Of a stretch of 64,000 nucleotides of DNA, positions 36,275 through 44,562 are shown in pieces. Each line of letters starts with the position of its first letter. Within the stretch, counting starts at the first letter, position 1. The notes under the pieces are model-generated. The model was given only the letters and a program-made list of their open reading frames with translations. It did not search any database and was not told the DNA's origin. The position numbers were made by a program, and so were the translations under genes. The DNA is from Roseiarcus sp963784805 (GTDB taxonomy: Bacteria > Pseudomonadota > Alphaproteobacteria > Rhizobiales > Beijerinckiaceae). The stretch spans positions 682,001 through 746,000 of the forward strand of contig CAWASR010000008.1 of the NCBI GenBank assembly GCA_963784805.1, written 5' to 3'.

Positions 36275-37099
36275 TCAAAACCTCCGCCACAGCGCCAGCG
36301 CCGCGCCATGCTGGCTGTTGGTGTTGACAGTCGCGACGGTCGTGAACAGACCGAACTGCACCGACCAGCGATCGTCGAGGGCATAGACGAGGCTGGCTTC
36401 GATCACCGAGGAGCGCCACGCCGGAAACGACGGGTTGGTCGAAACGGCCGAGACGGTGGTGAAATTCTGCAGCATCAGCATGAAGCGCGGGGCGAATTTG
36501 AAGCCGATCGTCAGGTCGCCATGCCATTCGTCGGGCGGCCCGGCCGTGCGCAGGCGATAGCCGAGTTCGGCGTCGACAAAGCCCGGCGTCGAGCCAAGTT
36601 TGAAGTTCCCGCCTGCGAGCAGGCGTCCCTCCGCAGCGCCGCCTGTATTGCCCTCCTGGGCCGGTTGCGATGGGCTATGAGCGCCCGGCGCATACCCGGT
36701 CGCCTCGCCGGAGAAGACCCAGTCGCCGCTCGACCACAGCTTCGCCCTTAAGCCGACATCCGAATAGTCCAGGCCATTGTAGACATTCGGGTCAGGAGAG
36801 CCCAGCGCGTAATGTTCGAGCGCGGTCTGGCCGAAGATCGTCAGGCGGTCGGTGAGGCCGTATTCGACATAGGTTTGCGCATCGACGCGGCTTTGCTGGA
36901 CCGCGGGATTGCCGCCCCAGGTCGGGCCGAAGCCGGTCCAGCCGTACAAGGTCTCGATCAGCAGTCCGCTGCCCTGCGGCGCCGTCCACGCGCCGGCAAG
37001 GGCGACGGCCGGCACAGCGATGATCAACGCAAGCGAGGCGGCAAAACCGGCAGCGCACTCAAGCCTTCGGCCAGCCGCGATCACGACGACGCCCCCCAC
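36275..37099 (-). CDS. Putative outer-membrane beta-barrel protein
   Basis: A 274-residue secreted protein. The signal sequence AAGFAASLALIIAVPAVALAG ends near residue 36. The mature part alternates polar and aromatic residues in strand-like runs (LLIETLYGWTGFGPTW, VDAELGYRLRT, DLTIGFKFAPRFMLMLQNF, WSVQFGLFTTVATVN) and ends in ALALWRRF, whose final aromatic residue is what the BAM machinery recognises. No exact family is recognised; it resembles uncharacterised transporter/porin-like barrels. The start is probably a GTG (37099 or 37084). It is monocistronic and convergent with the sugar transport operon, and it might serve as an outer-membrane channel, which is inference. Confidence 0.7.
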   Translation of the reverse strand: MGGVVVIAAGRRLECAAGFAASLALIIAVPAVALAGAWTAPQGSGLLIETLYGWTGFGPTWGGNPAVQQSRVDAQTYVEYGLTDRLTIFGQTALEHYALGSPDPNVYNGLDYSDVGLRAKLWSSGDWVFSGEATGYAPGAHSPSQPAQEGNTGGAAEGRLLAGGNFKLGSTPGFVDAELGYRLRTAGPPDEWHGDLTIGFKFAPRFMLMLQNFTTVSAVSTNPSFPAWRSSVIEASLVYALDDRWSVQFGLFTTVATVNTNSQHGAALALWRRF

Positions 37100-37304
37100 A
37101 ACGCGAGCAACAACGCTACCCCGAAACGATCAGCGCCAGCTTCTCAAGAGCGGGTCGTCGCGTTTCGCTTTCCCCTCGCCGAAAGAAGACGCCGACTCTG
37201 ACTTTGCGTCAAGTCGAGAATAATGTGGTTTGGCGGAATGTCGCTCCGTCGGGGCGCGCGCCGCGCGGCTCGCTTCCCCCCGCTCGGTTTGATAGGAGAG
37301 GCGC

Positions 37305-38039
37305 GTGCCCAATCCCCGCCTTGCGCCGCGCGCGCCTCTTCTTGGCCCTGCCGGTTCGCCGCCGGTCGAATGGGTGGTCTCGCCGGGACTGACGGGATTC
37401 GGCGAAGCGGTCATCGAGATGGAGGGGCGGGCGGAGGCGATCGCCGCGGGCCGCGCCGCCGAGCGGGTGTGGCTCATCGAACACCCGCCGCTCTATACGG
37501 CCGGCACGAGCGCGAAGGCCGGCGACCTCGTCGACGCGCGCTTTCCGGTTCATCGGGCCGGTCGCGGCGGACAATTCACCTATCACGGGCCGGGGCAGCG
37601 GGTCGCCTATGTGATGCTCGATCTCAAGCGACGCAGGCCCGATGTGCGCGCCTATGTCGCGGCGCTGGAAGGCTGGCTGATCGAAGCGCTGAAGGCGTTC
37701 GGCCTCCTGGGCGAAACGCGGGAGGACAGGGTCGGGGTCTGGGTCGCTCGCCCCGACAAACCGCGCTCCGGGCGCGGCGAAATGGCGGAGGACAAGATCG
37801 CCGCGATCGGGGTCAGGGTGCGCCGCTGGGCGACGTTCCACGGCGTCTCGCTCAACGTTGCGCCCGATCTGAGCCATTTTTCAGGAATCGTGCCCTGCGG
37901 CGTAGCTGAAAGCCACTACGGCGTCACCAGCCTCGCCGACCTCGGCCGCGACGCTACGATGGCTGAAGCGGATGCGTCCTTGCGCGATTCGTTCGCGACG
38001 ATGTTTGGCGCCGTGGTCGAGATTCGCGACGCGGCTTGA
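37305..38039 (+). CDS. lipB: Octanoyltransferase LipB
   Basis: Transfers octanoate from octanoyl-ACP to lipoyl domains, the first step of endogenous lipoate synthesis. It has 244 residues. Signature elements: WLIEHPPLYTAGTSAK, GRGGQFTYHGPGQRVAYVML, the catalytic-lysine region EDKIAAIGVRVRRW and the catalytic cysteine in IVPCGVAESHYGVTSL. The GTG start at 37305 follows AGGAGAGG. Its stop overlaps the TTG of the following gene (TTGA). No lipA is nearby. Confidence 0.95.
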   Translation: MPNPRLAPRAPLLGPAGSPPVEWVVSPGLTGFGEAVIEMEGRAEAIAAGRAAERVWLIEHPPLYTAGTSAKAGDLVDARFPVHRAGRGGQFTYHGPGQRVAYVMLDLKRRRPDVRAYVAALEGWLIEALKAFGLLGETREDRVGVWVARPDKPRSGRGEMAEDKIAAIGVRVRRWATFHGVSLNVAPDLSHFSGIVPCGVAESHYGVTSLADLGRDATMAEADASLRDSFATMFGAVVEIRDAA

Positions 38040-39379
38040 TTGTCCGCCGCGCCGGCTCACCCTATGGTCGCGCGGTGCTCGAGCGCTTTCCCCTGCCGCC
38101 GGCCTCCCGGCGCGCCTTCTGGAGCCGCCTCTACGCGCGGCGGCGCCTGGGGACCGAACGCGCTCAAGCGCTCGCGCCGCTCCATTACGCTCTGCTGGGC
38201 GAACGGCTCGGCTACCGCCCCAACGGCTTCTTCGACCCGCATTTTTTTCGCAAGGCGGCGGCGCTCGGCGAAAGGACGCGTGGGCTGATGGAGCGCTACC
38301 TTGACCAGCCGGAGCCGAACGCGCCGTCGCCTTCGGCCGAGTTCGACCACGCCTGGTACGCCGCTGAGAACCCCGATTGGAGCAAGACCCACCCACATCC
38401 GTTCTTGCACTTTCTGGAAGTTGGATTGCCGGCCGGGCGGAGGCCCAGGCCCGACATCGACATGGCGTTTGTTCGCGACGTGATCCGCGGCAAAGGCCGG
38501 TCGAGCGAGGAAGCCGCCTTGCGCGTCTTCGACCCCAAGCGGCGCGACGGCGAACTCAAGCCGCCTCTCAATCGAGAAGAATTGAAGGCGCGGCAGGACC
38601 GTTTCTACGCCGACGCCCGGATGCGGATCGAGCGCGAGGCGGGCCCGACCGGCCGCAAGCGCCTCGTGTTCGTTCAATCCGGCCGGGGGTTCGACGCGAG
38701 TTTCCTCGGCGAGCAGCGCAGCTACGACGTCCTGTTGAACTATTATCAGGAGGGCGAGGCCAACCCGCGCGCTGACACGGTCGTCTTCCAGGCGGGCGCG
38801 AAGACGACGGCGATCCGCCGTCTGCTCGAAAGTCGGCCCGAACTGCTGCTGCGCTACGAGGCGGCGCTTTTTCTTGATGACGACGTCGAGATCGGCGCCC
38901 AGGGGATCGAGGCGCTGTTCGACGCGATGGCCGCGGAAAAGCTCGATCTCGCGCAGCCGGCGCTGACCGCGGATTCGCTCACCGCCTGGCCGTTCCTGAA
39001 GAAGCCGATGGCCGGAAACGGAATCATCAGGGTCTCGTCGATCGAGATCATGGCGCCGGTCTTTTCGCGGCGCGCGCTCGAATGCGCCGGCTGGGCCTTT
39101 GCCGAAACGGTCAGCGGCTGGGGAACCGATCTGCTCCTCGGACCGGCCGTGCGCTCGGCGTTCGGGGCGAACAGCATCGGCGTCATTGGCTCGGTGGCGG
39201 TCCGGCACGCGAAGCCGGTCGACACCGCGGCCGGCGCTTTCTACGCCACTCTGCGCAGCTACGGCATCGATCCCGGCCACGAGGCCAACCGCATCGTCGC
39301 CGATTTTGGCGTCGAGCGCTTTCTTCGTCCTCTCGCGCCCGGCGAAAAGGGACCGACCTGCCGACCGTCAGCGACTTAA
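38036..39379 (+). CDS. DUF707-like glycosyltransferase-type protein coupled to lipB
   Basis: A 447-residue cytoplasmic protein. Residues about 60-145 hold two copies of the alphaproteobacterial FDPxF(F/Y)...NPDWS...FLHFLEVGLPAGRRP type segment often found at the N-terminus of glycosyltransferases (FFDPHFFRKAA and FDHAWYAAENPDWSK). From about 200 on there is a nucleotide-sugar-transferase-like domain with RKRLVFVQSGRG and the acid cluster ALFLDDDVEIG, then GWGTDLLLGPA; this is the DUF707 pattern. The activity is unproven. The start TTG at 38036 overlaps the lipB stop; a GTG at 38075 is an alternative. The link to lipB is positional only. Confidence 0.65.
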   Translation: MIVRRAGSPYGRAVLERFPLPPASRRAFWSRLYARRRLGTERAQALAPLHYALLGERLGYRPNGFFDPHFFRKAAALGERTRGLMERYLDQPEPNAPSPSAEFDHAWYAAENPDWSKTHPHPFLHFLEVGLPAGRRPRPDIDMAFVRDVIRGKGRSSEEAALRVFDPKRRDGELKPPLNREELKARQDRFYADARMRIEREAGPTGRKRLVFVQSGRGFDASFLGEQRSYDVLLNYYQEGEANPRADTVVFQAGAKTTAIRRLLESRPELLLRYEAALFLDDDVEIGAQGIEALFDAMAAEKLDLAQPALTADSLTAWPFLKKPMAGNGIIRVSSIEIMAPVFSRRALECAGWAFAETVSGWGTDLLLGPAVRSAFGANSIGVIGSVAVRHAKPVDTAAGAFYATLRSYGIDPGHEANRIVADFGVERFLRPLAPGEKGPTCRPSAT

Positions 39380-39381
39380 GT

Positions 39382-39410
39382 TTGACGTCATTTTGTATTC
39401 AATCTAGAAA
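39382..39410 (+). promoter_or_regulatory. Sigma70-like promoter for the sugar operon
   Basis: TTGACG at 39382-39387 and TAGAAA at 39405-39410, separated by exactly 17 bases of AT-rich DNA (containing TTTTGTATTC), form the best -35/-10 pair noticed in the window. They lie about 100 bp before the binding-protein ATG. Confidence 0.55.
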
Positions 39411-39431
39411 AGTTAGCGTCCCGACAAACAG

Positions 39432-39444
39432 GGCGTATAACGCC
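39432..39444. promoter_or_regulatory. Perfect palindrome, candidate operator
   Basis: GGCGTATAACGCC: arms GGCGT/ACGCC around ATA, about 20-30 bp downstream of the -10 hexamer. A repressor of the sugar operon bound here would block initiation or escape. No matching regulator gene is present in the window. Confidence 0.45.
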
Positions 39445-39506
39445 AGTAGTGCGAACTGAGTTCGCCACGCGGACGGACGATTCGCTCGGCGCGCAATGGG
39501 AGAGAA

Positions 39507-40772
39507 ATGATGCTCAAGAGGATGGCTGCGTTCGCCGGAACGCTGAGTTGCGTGCTTGCGGCGAGCGCGGCGTTTGCCGAGCCCAAAACGAACCTGCTGA
39601 GTCAATGGTCCGAAGGCTCCGACGCTGCGGCGATCGCCAAGCTCGGCGAAATGTTCACCGCCGCCGGTGGCAAATGGGAACAAACCTCGATCGCCGGCCA
39701 CACCGCCAACACGCTGGCGAAGCTGCGCGCCGACGTCGTGGCCGGCAACGCGCCCCCAGCGGTCCAGCTCAAGGGACCGGAAATCGCCGAGTGGAACTCG
39801 ACCGGCAAGACCGCCAATCTCGACGCGCTGGCCAAGGCCGAGAATTGGGACAAGGTGGTCGCGCCCGAACTGCTGCCGGTGATGAAGCCGACCGGCCACT
39901 GGGTCGCCGCGCCGATGAACATCCATCGCATCAACTGGCTCTGGGCCTCCACCAAGGCGATGAAGCAGGCGGGCATCACGTCGATGCCCAAGAACTGGGC
40001 CGAATTCAACGCCGATTGCGACAAGGCGATCGCGGCCCATCTCATCTGTATCGCCCATTTCAGCCAGGACTGGACGGACGCGACGACGTTTGAGGTCGTC
40101 GTTTACGGCATGGACATCAACCTGTTCCGCAAGGCCTTCGTCGAAGGCGACACCAAGGCGATGCGCTCGCCCGAAATGGTGAAGGCGTTCAAACAGATGC
40201 GCCTTATGGTGTCGAAATACATGGATCCGGCGATCGCCGGCCGAGACTACAACACGGCCACCAGCATGATCGCCAAGGGGCAGGCCGTCTTCATGATCAT
40301 GGGCGACTGGCAGATCGGCATTTTCACCGCCGCCGGACTCAAGGAGGGCGCCGATTACGAATGTGCGCAGGCGCCGACGGACTGGGGCAAGCCGGGCTTC
40401 ATCCTCAACTCGGATTCGGTCGTCTTCTTCAAGCAGTCAGACCCTGACTACGTCGCGGGGCAGAAATTGCTCGCGCAACTCATCATGTCGAAGAAATTCC
40501 AGACCGTCTTCAATAAGGCCAAGGGCTCGATTCCCGCCCGCATGGACGTCAATCTCGATGGCTTCAACCCCTGCCAGCAGAAGTCGCAGAAGGCGTTGCA
40601 GGCCTCGATCGCCGACGGCACGCTGGTGCGCTCGATGGCCCACAACATGACTGTGCTGCAGAAATATCGCGGCGCGATGCTGGACACCATAACATCCTTC
40701 GTGAACAATCCGAAAATGACTCCAGAAGAAGCGGCAAACGCAATGGCGGACGCCGTCGACGCCCAAAAGTAA
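39507..40772 (+). CDS. Carbohydrate ABC transporter substrate-binding protein (family 1, CUT1)
   Basis: A periplasmic sugar-binding protein of 421 residues. The signal peptide is about residues 1-25 (AAFAGTLSCVLAASAAFA). The mature part starts NLLSQWSEGSDAAAIAKLGEMF and contains the family stretch KLRADVVAGNAPPAVQLKG, then FIMGDW-like VFMIMGDWQIGIF and SIPARMDVNL. It resembles glucose/mannose-type binding proteins. A GGGAGAGAA site precedes ATGATG (39507 or 39510). It is the first gene of an operon continuing with two permeases, an ATPase, two SDRs and an isomerase-type enzyme. Confidence 0.93.
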   Translation: MMLKRMAAFAGTLSCVLAASAAFAEPKTNLLSQWSEGSDAAAIAKLGEMFTAAGGKWEQTSIAGHTANTLAKLRADVVAGNAPPAVQLKGPEIAEWNSTGKTANLDALAKAENWDKVVAPELLPVMKPTGHWVAAPMNIHRINWLWASTKAMKQAGITSMPKNWAEFNADCDKAIAAHLICIAHFSQDWTDATTFEVVVYGMDINLFRKAFVEGDTKAMRSPEMVKAFKQMRLMVSKYMDPAIAGRDYNTATSMIAKGQAVFMIMGDWQIGIFTAAGLKEGADYECAQAPTDWGKPGFILNSDSVVFFKQSDPDYVAGQKLLAQLIMSKKFQTVFNKAKGSIPARMDVNLDGFNPCQQKSQKALQASIADGTLVRSMAHNMTVLQKYRGAMLDTITSFVNNPKMTPEEAANAMADAVDAQK

Positions 40773-40820
40773 GCGGTCAAAGGCGTCGCGCGCCGCCTTG
40801 GTCGCGCGCCGCCTTTTCAG

Positions 40821-41771
40821 GTGCGATTGAACGCCTCGATGTCGAACGCCCGGGCCATGAACGTCGCTGCCCAACCGTCTCCCGGACGCGCCTTGTTAGG
40901 AGCCTGGACGGCGCGGCTGGTGATTGCGCCGTCGGCCCTTGCGGCCCTTGTCTATGCCTTCGGCTTCACGCTTTGGACCCTCTATATCTCGCTGTCCAAC
41001 AGTACGATGCTGCCGACCTACGGGTTCGTCGGCCTCAAGCCCTATTTCGATCTTTGGTCGAACCATCGCTGGCATATCGCCTATGGCAACCTCTTCTACT
41101 TCAGCGCATTTTATGTCGTTCTATCCCTCGCGATCGGCCTCGCGCTCGCCATCGCCATCGACCAGCGCGTGAAGGGCGAGGCGCTGTGGCGCACGATCTT
41201 TCTTTATCCGCTCGCGGTCTCGTTCGTGGTCACCGGCACAATATGGAGTTGGCTCTACAGCCCCGACGCCGGCATCGAGCATTTTGTGCGCGGCCTGGGC
41301 TGGCACGATTTCACCTTCCGCCTGACCACAAATCGTTACACCGCGATCTATGCAATCATCGCGACCGGGGTCTGGCAGTCTTCCGGATTCGCGATGGCTC
41401 TGTTTCTTGCCGGTCTGCGCTCGGTCGATCCCGATCTTGTCAAGGCGGCCCAGATCGACGGCGCAGGTCCCGTGCGCATCTACCGCAAGGTGATTCTGCC
41501 ATCGATCGCGCCGATCTTCGTCGCAGTCGCCGTCGTTCTCCTGCAATTCGCCATCAAGACCTTCGACCTTGTCGTCGCGCTGACCGGCGGCGGCCCTGGC
41601 ATATCGACGACCTTTCCAGCCAACTACGTCTACGACCTCATGTTCCAGCGCGGCGAGATCGCCGTTGGCGCCGCCGCGGCGATCATGATGCTGGCGGCGC
41701 TTGCGGTCGTGCTCGTGCCCTACGCGCTTTGGACGGTTTGGCGCTCGCGCCGGGCGGGCGCCCATGGCTGA
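40821..41771 (+). CDS. Carbohydrate ABC transporter permease, MalF type
   Basis: An inner-membrane CUT1 permease of up to 316 residues with six main helices. The EAA motif for docking to the ATPase is KAAQIDGAGPVRIYRKVILP (about 213-232), and GGGPGISTTFPANYVYDLMF is the conserved segment after it. The start is uncertain: GTG 40821, ATG 40839 or ATG 40857. The 3' end overlaps the second permease by 8 bp (ATGGCTGA). Confidence 0.92.
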   Translation: MRLNASMSNARAMNVAAQPSPGRALLGAWTARLVIAPSALAALVYAFGFTLWTLYISLSNSTMLPTYGFVGLKPYFDLWSNHRWHIAYGNLFYFSAFYVVLSLAIGLALAIAIDQRVKGEALWRTIFLYPLAVSFVVTGTIWSWLYSPDAGIEHFVRGLGWHDFTFRLTTNRYTAIYAIIATGVWQSSGFAMALFLAGLRSVDPDLVKAAQIDGAGPVRIYRKVILPSIAPIFVAVAVVLLQFAIKTFDLVVALTGGGPGISTTFPANYVYDLMFQRGEIAVGAAAAIMMLAALAVVLVPYALWTVWRSRRAGAHG

Positions 41772-42666
41772 CGCGACCTACGACATAGCGTTCGATTCGG
41801 CCGCTCGCGCCGAGAGCCTCCGCTACGCCGCGCGCCGGATCGGCGTCTATGCCTTCCTCACAGTGTTCGCGCTTCTTTGGCTGCTGCCGCTGTTCGTCGT
41901 CGTCGCCAATTCGTTCCGCGAATTGCCGGAAATCCTGCGCAACGGCCTTATCGCGCTGCCGCATAGCCTGTCGTTCAAAGCCTGGCCGCAGGCATGGGCG
42001 CATTACTGCGTCGCCGGGACCTGTGAAGGCATCAAGCGCAACTTCTTCAACTCCCTGATCATGACCATCCCGGCGACGATTGTCTCGACGCTTCTGGGCG
42101 CGATCAACGGCTATGTCCTCTCGAAATGGCGCTTTCCCGGGTCGGAGGCGCTGTTCGTCTGTATGATTCTCGGCGTGTTCATGCCGGGCCAGATCGCGCT
42201 GCTGCCCTGGGCCTACATCCTTGGCGCGCTGCACCTTTCCAACTCGGTCTACGGCCTCATTCTCGTTCACATCATCCAGGGTCTCGCCTTCACGACGCTG
42301 TTCTGTCGAAATTATTACGTCAACATCCCCGACGACCTGATAAAGGCGGCCCGGATCGACGGCGCCGGGTTCTGGCGCATCTTTCACAAAATCGTCCTGC
42401 CCCTTTCGCCGCCGATCCTCATCGTCACCGTGATCTGGCAGTTCACCGGCATCTGGAACGAATTTCTGTTCGGCGTCGTCTTCACCGGCGGAACCCAGCA
42501 GCCGATCACGGCGGCGTTGGTCGCGCTGTCGACTAGCCAAATGAACGCCCACCCCTACGATGTCGCAAGCTGCGCCGTGATGATCGGCGCCCTGCCGCCG
42601 CTGCTGATCTATTTCTTCGGCGGAAAATATTTCGTTCGCGGACTGACCCAGGGCGCCATCAAATGA
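41764..42666 (+). CDS. Carbohydrate ABC transporter permease, MalG type
   Basis: The second CUT1 permease, 300 residues, six helices. It has the EAA motif KAARIDGAGFWRIFHKIVLP and the conserved WNEFLFGVVFTGGTQQPITA block near the C-terminus. The ATG at 41764 lies inside the end of the first permease gene, consistent with translational coupling. It pairs with MalF-type above as a heterodimer. The ATPase gene starts 10 bp after the stop. Confidence 0.93.
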   Translation: MADATYDIAFDSAARAESLRYAARRIGVYAFLTVFALLWLLPLFVVVANSFRELPEILRNGLIALPHSLSFKAWPQAWAHYCVAGTCEGIKRNFFNSLIMTIPATIVSTLLGAINGYVLSKWRFPGSEALFVCMILGVFMPGQIALLPWAYILGALHLSNSVYGLILVHIIQGLAFTTLFCRNYYVNIPDDLIKAARIDGAGFWRIFHKIVLPLSPPILIVTVIWQFTGIWNEFLFGVVFTGGTQQPITAALVALSTSQMNAHPYDVASCAVMIGALPPLLIYFFGGKYFVRGLTQGAIK

Positions 42667-42676
42667 ACGGACGGCC

Positions 42677-43801
42677 ATGGCGACTCTGACCATCTCGGAA
42701 CTGTACAAGCGCTTCGGCCCGGTCGAGGTTCTCAAGGGCATAAACCTCGAGGCGGACACAGGGGAGTTCGTCGCGCTTGTCGGACCCTCCGGCTGCGGCA
42801 AGTCGACCCTGCTGGCGATGATCGCCGGACTCGAGAGCGTCATCGATGGCGAGATTCGCATCGACGGCAGGATCGTCAATTCGGTTGCGCCCAAGGACCG
42901 CGACATCGCCATGGTGTTTCAGTCCTACGCCCTCTATCCGACGATGACGGCGCGTCAGAACATGACTTTCGGCATGGAAAGCCGCGGCGTGCCCAAGGCC
43001 GAACAGGACGCCGCGGTCAAGCGTGTCGCCGCGCTGCTGCAGATCGAGCCGCTCCTGAACCGCAAGCCGGGGCAACTTTCGGGCGGACAGCGCCAGCGCG
43101 TCGCGATGGGGCGCGCGCTGGTGCGCGACCCAAAATTGTTCCTGTTCGACGAACCGCTGTCCAACCTCGACGCCAAGCTGCGCGTCGACATGCGCACCGA
43201 AATCAAGAAACTGCACTTACGCGTAGGCAAGACGACGATTTACGTCACCCACGACCAGATCGAGGCGATGACCCTCGCCTCCCGCATCGCCGTCATGCAC
43301 CAGGGCTCCATTCAGCAGTTCGACGAGCCGCAAGCGGTCTACGATCGCCCCTCAAACATGTTCGTCGCCGGCTTCATGGGGTCGCCGTCGATGAACTTCA
43401 TTCCCGCCGATCTTATCCAGGCCAACGGCGCGTCGGCGGTGAAGATCCCGGCGCCGGACGGCGGGACCTCGACGCTGGCTCTCGCTCAACCGCTCGCTCG
43501 CGCGCCTGCGAACGGCAAGGTTGTGCTTGGGGTGCGGCCCGAGCACCTATTTCGCTTCGCCGACGACTTGAAGGCGCGCAAGCCCGCGCTCGCGTCGCTG
43601 AGCGCGCCGGTCGAAGTCGTCGAACCGACGGGCGCGGAGACGATGGCGCTGATGAAGATCGGCGGGCGCGACGTCGTTGGCCGCTTCGACCCGGACGGCG
43701 CGCCGCGGCTGGGCGAACTGCTGCCGCTCGGGATCGACATGGCGCATGCGTGCCTGTTCGATCCGGAAACGCAGGTTCTGCTTCCGCAGGCCGCCTCTTG
43801 A
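42677..43801 (+). CDS. Sugar ABC transporter ATP-binding protein, UgpC/MalK type
   Basis: A 374-residue CUT1 ATPase. Walker A is GPSGCGKST, the Q loop is MVFQSYALYP, the signature is LSGGQRQRVAMGRALVRDP, Walker B is LFLFDEPLSNLDAKLR and the switch histidine is in YVTHDQIEAMTLASRI. The C-terminal regulatory TOBE domain (about 240-374) holds GVRPEHL. Its stop overlaps the following SDR start (TTGA), so enzyme genes are translated with the transporter. Confidence 0.95.
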   Translation: MATLTISELYKRFGPVEVLKGINLEADTGEFVALVGPSGCGKSTLLAMIAGLESVIDGEIRIDGRIVNSVAPKDRDIAMVFQSYALYPTMTARQNMTFGMESRGVPKAEQDAAVKRVAALLQIEPLLNRKPGQLSGGQRQRVAMGRALVRDPKLFLFDEPLSNLDAKLRVDMRTEIKKLHLRVGKTTIYVTHDQIEAMTLASRIAVMHQGSIQQFDEPQAVYDRPSNMFVAGFMGSPSMNFIPADLIQANGASAVKIPAPDGGTSTLALAQPLARAPANGKVVLGVRPEHLFRFADDLKARKPALASLSAPVEVVEPTGAETMALMKIGGRDVVGRFDPDGAPRLGELLPLGIDMAHACLFDPETQVLLPQAAS

Positions 43802-44562
43802 CCTTCGCGATCTATCCCAGTCTATCGGGGCGCACGGTCTTCGTCAGCGGCGGCGCGACCGGCATCGGCGCTGACATCGTGCGCGCGTTCGCGCGAAATC
43901 ACGCGCGTGTCGCCTTTGTCGACGTCCAGCGTCAAGCCGGGGCGGCGCTCGCGGCCGAGCTCGTCGAGGCGGGCGAAGCGGCTCTTTTCGTCGAGTGCGA
44001 CGTGGTCGACGTCGCCGCCCTTCAAGCCGCGATCAATCGGGCGCGAGAGCAATTGGGGCCGATCGCGGCGCTCGTCAACAACGCCGCCAATGACGAACGG
44101 CATACGATGGCCGAGGTCAGCGTTGAATATTGGGACCATGCGCAGAATGTGAACCTGCGCCACCATTTTTTCGCCGCCCAGGCCGTTCATCCGCAGATGC
44201 GCGATCTCGGCTTTGGCTCGATCATCAATCTGTCGTCGATCGCCTGGCGCGCCGGCGCTTCCGAGATGCCGGCCTATGCGGCCGCCAAGGCGGGGATCAT
44301 CGGACTGACGCGCGCCCTCGCGCGCGCCTTCGGTTCGGACAATATCCGGGTCAACGCCATCGAGCCGGGCGCGGTGATCACCGAGCGGCAGCGCCGGCTC
44401 TGGTACAAGACCCAGCAGTCGGTCGACGCCATGGCCCAGCGCCAGTCGATCAAGGCGACGCTGCTCGGCGACGAGGTCGCGCGCGCCGCGCTTTTTCTCG
44501 CCGCCGACGATAGCCGCATGATCACCAAACAATCGCTGGCCGTCGACGCGGGGATCCGATGA
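43798..44562 (+). CDS. SDR sugar 1-dehydrogenase, similar to xylose dehydrogenase XylB of Caulobacter
   Basis: A classical short-chain dehydrogenase of 254 residues. The N-terminus FAIYPSLSGRTVFVSGG, the cofactor motif GGATGIGAD, VNNAANDERH, the unusual NVNLRHHFFAAQAVHPQM-type stretch, catalytic Ser in NLSSIAW and Tyr/Lys in YAAAKAG, and the end WYKTQQSV...DAGIR follow the plan of Caulobacter NAD-dependent xylose dehydrogenase. Expected activity is oxidation of an aldose (xylose, arabinose, fucose or similar) to the lactone. The start is a TTG at 43798 overlapping the ATPase stop; the stop overlaps the next ATG (ATGA). Confidence 0.85.
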   Translation: MTFAIYPSLSGRTVFVSGGATGIGADIVRAFARNHARVAFVDVQRQAGAALAAELVEAGEAALFVECDVVDVAALQAAINRAREQLGPIAALVNNAANDERHTMAEVSVEYWDHAQNVNLRHHFFAAQAVHPQMRDLGFGSIINLSSIAWRAGASEMPAYAAAKAGIIGLTRALARAFGSDNIRVNAIEPGAVITERQRRLWYKTQQSVDAMAQRQSIKATLLGDEVARAALFLAADDSRMITKQSLAVDAGIR

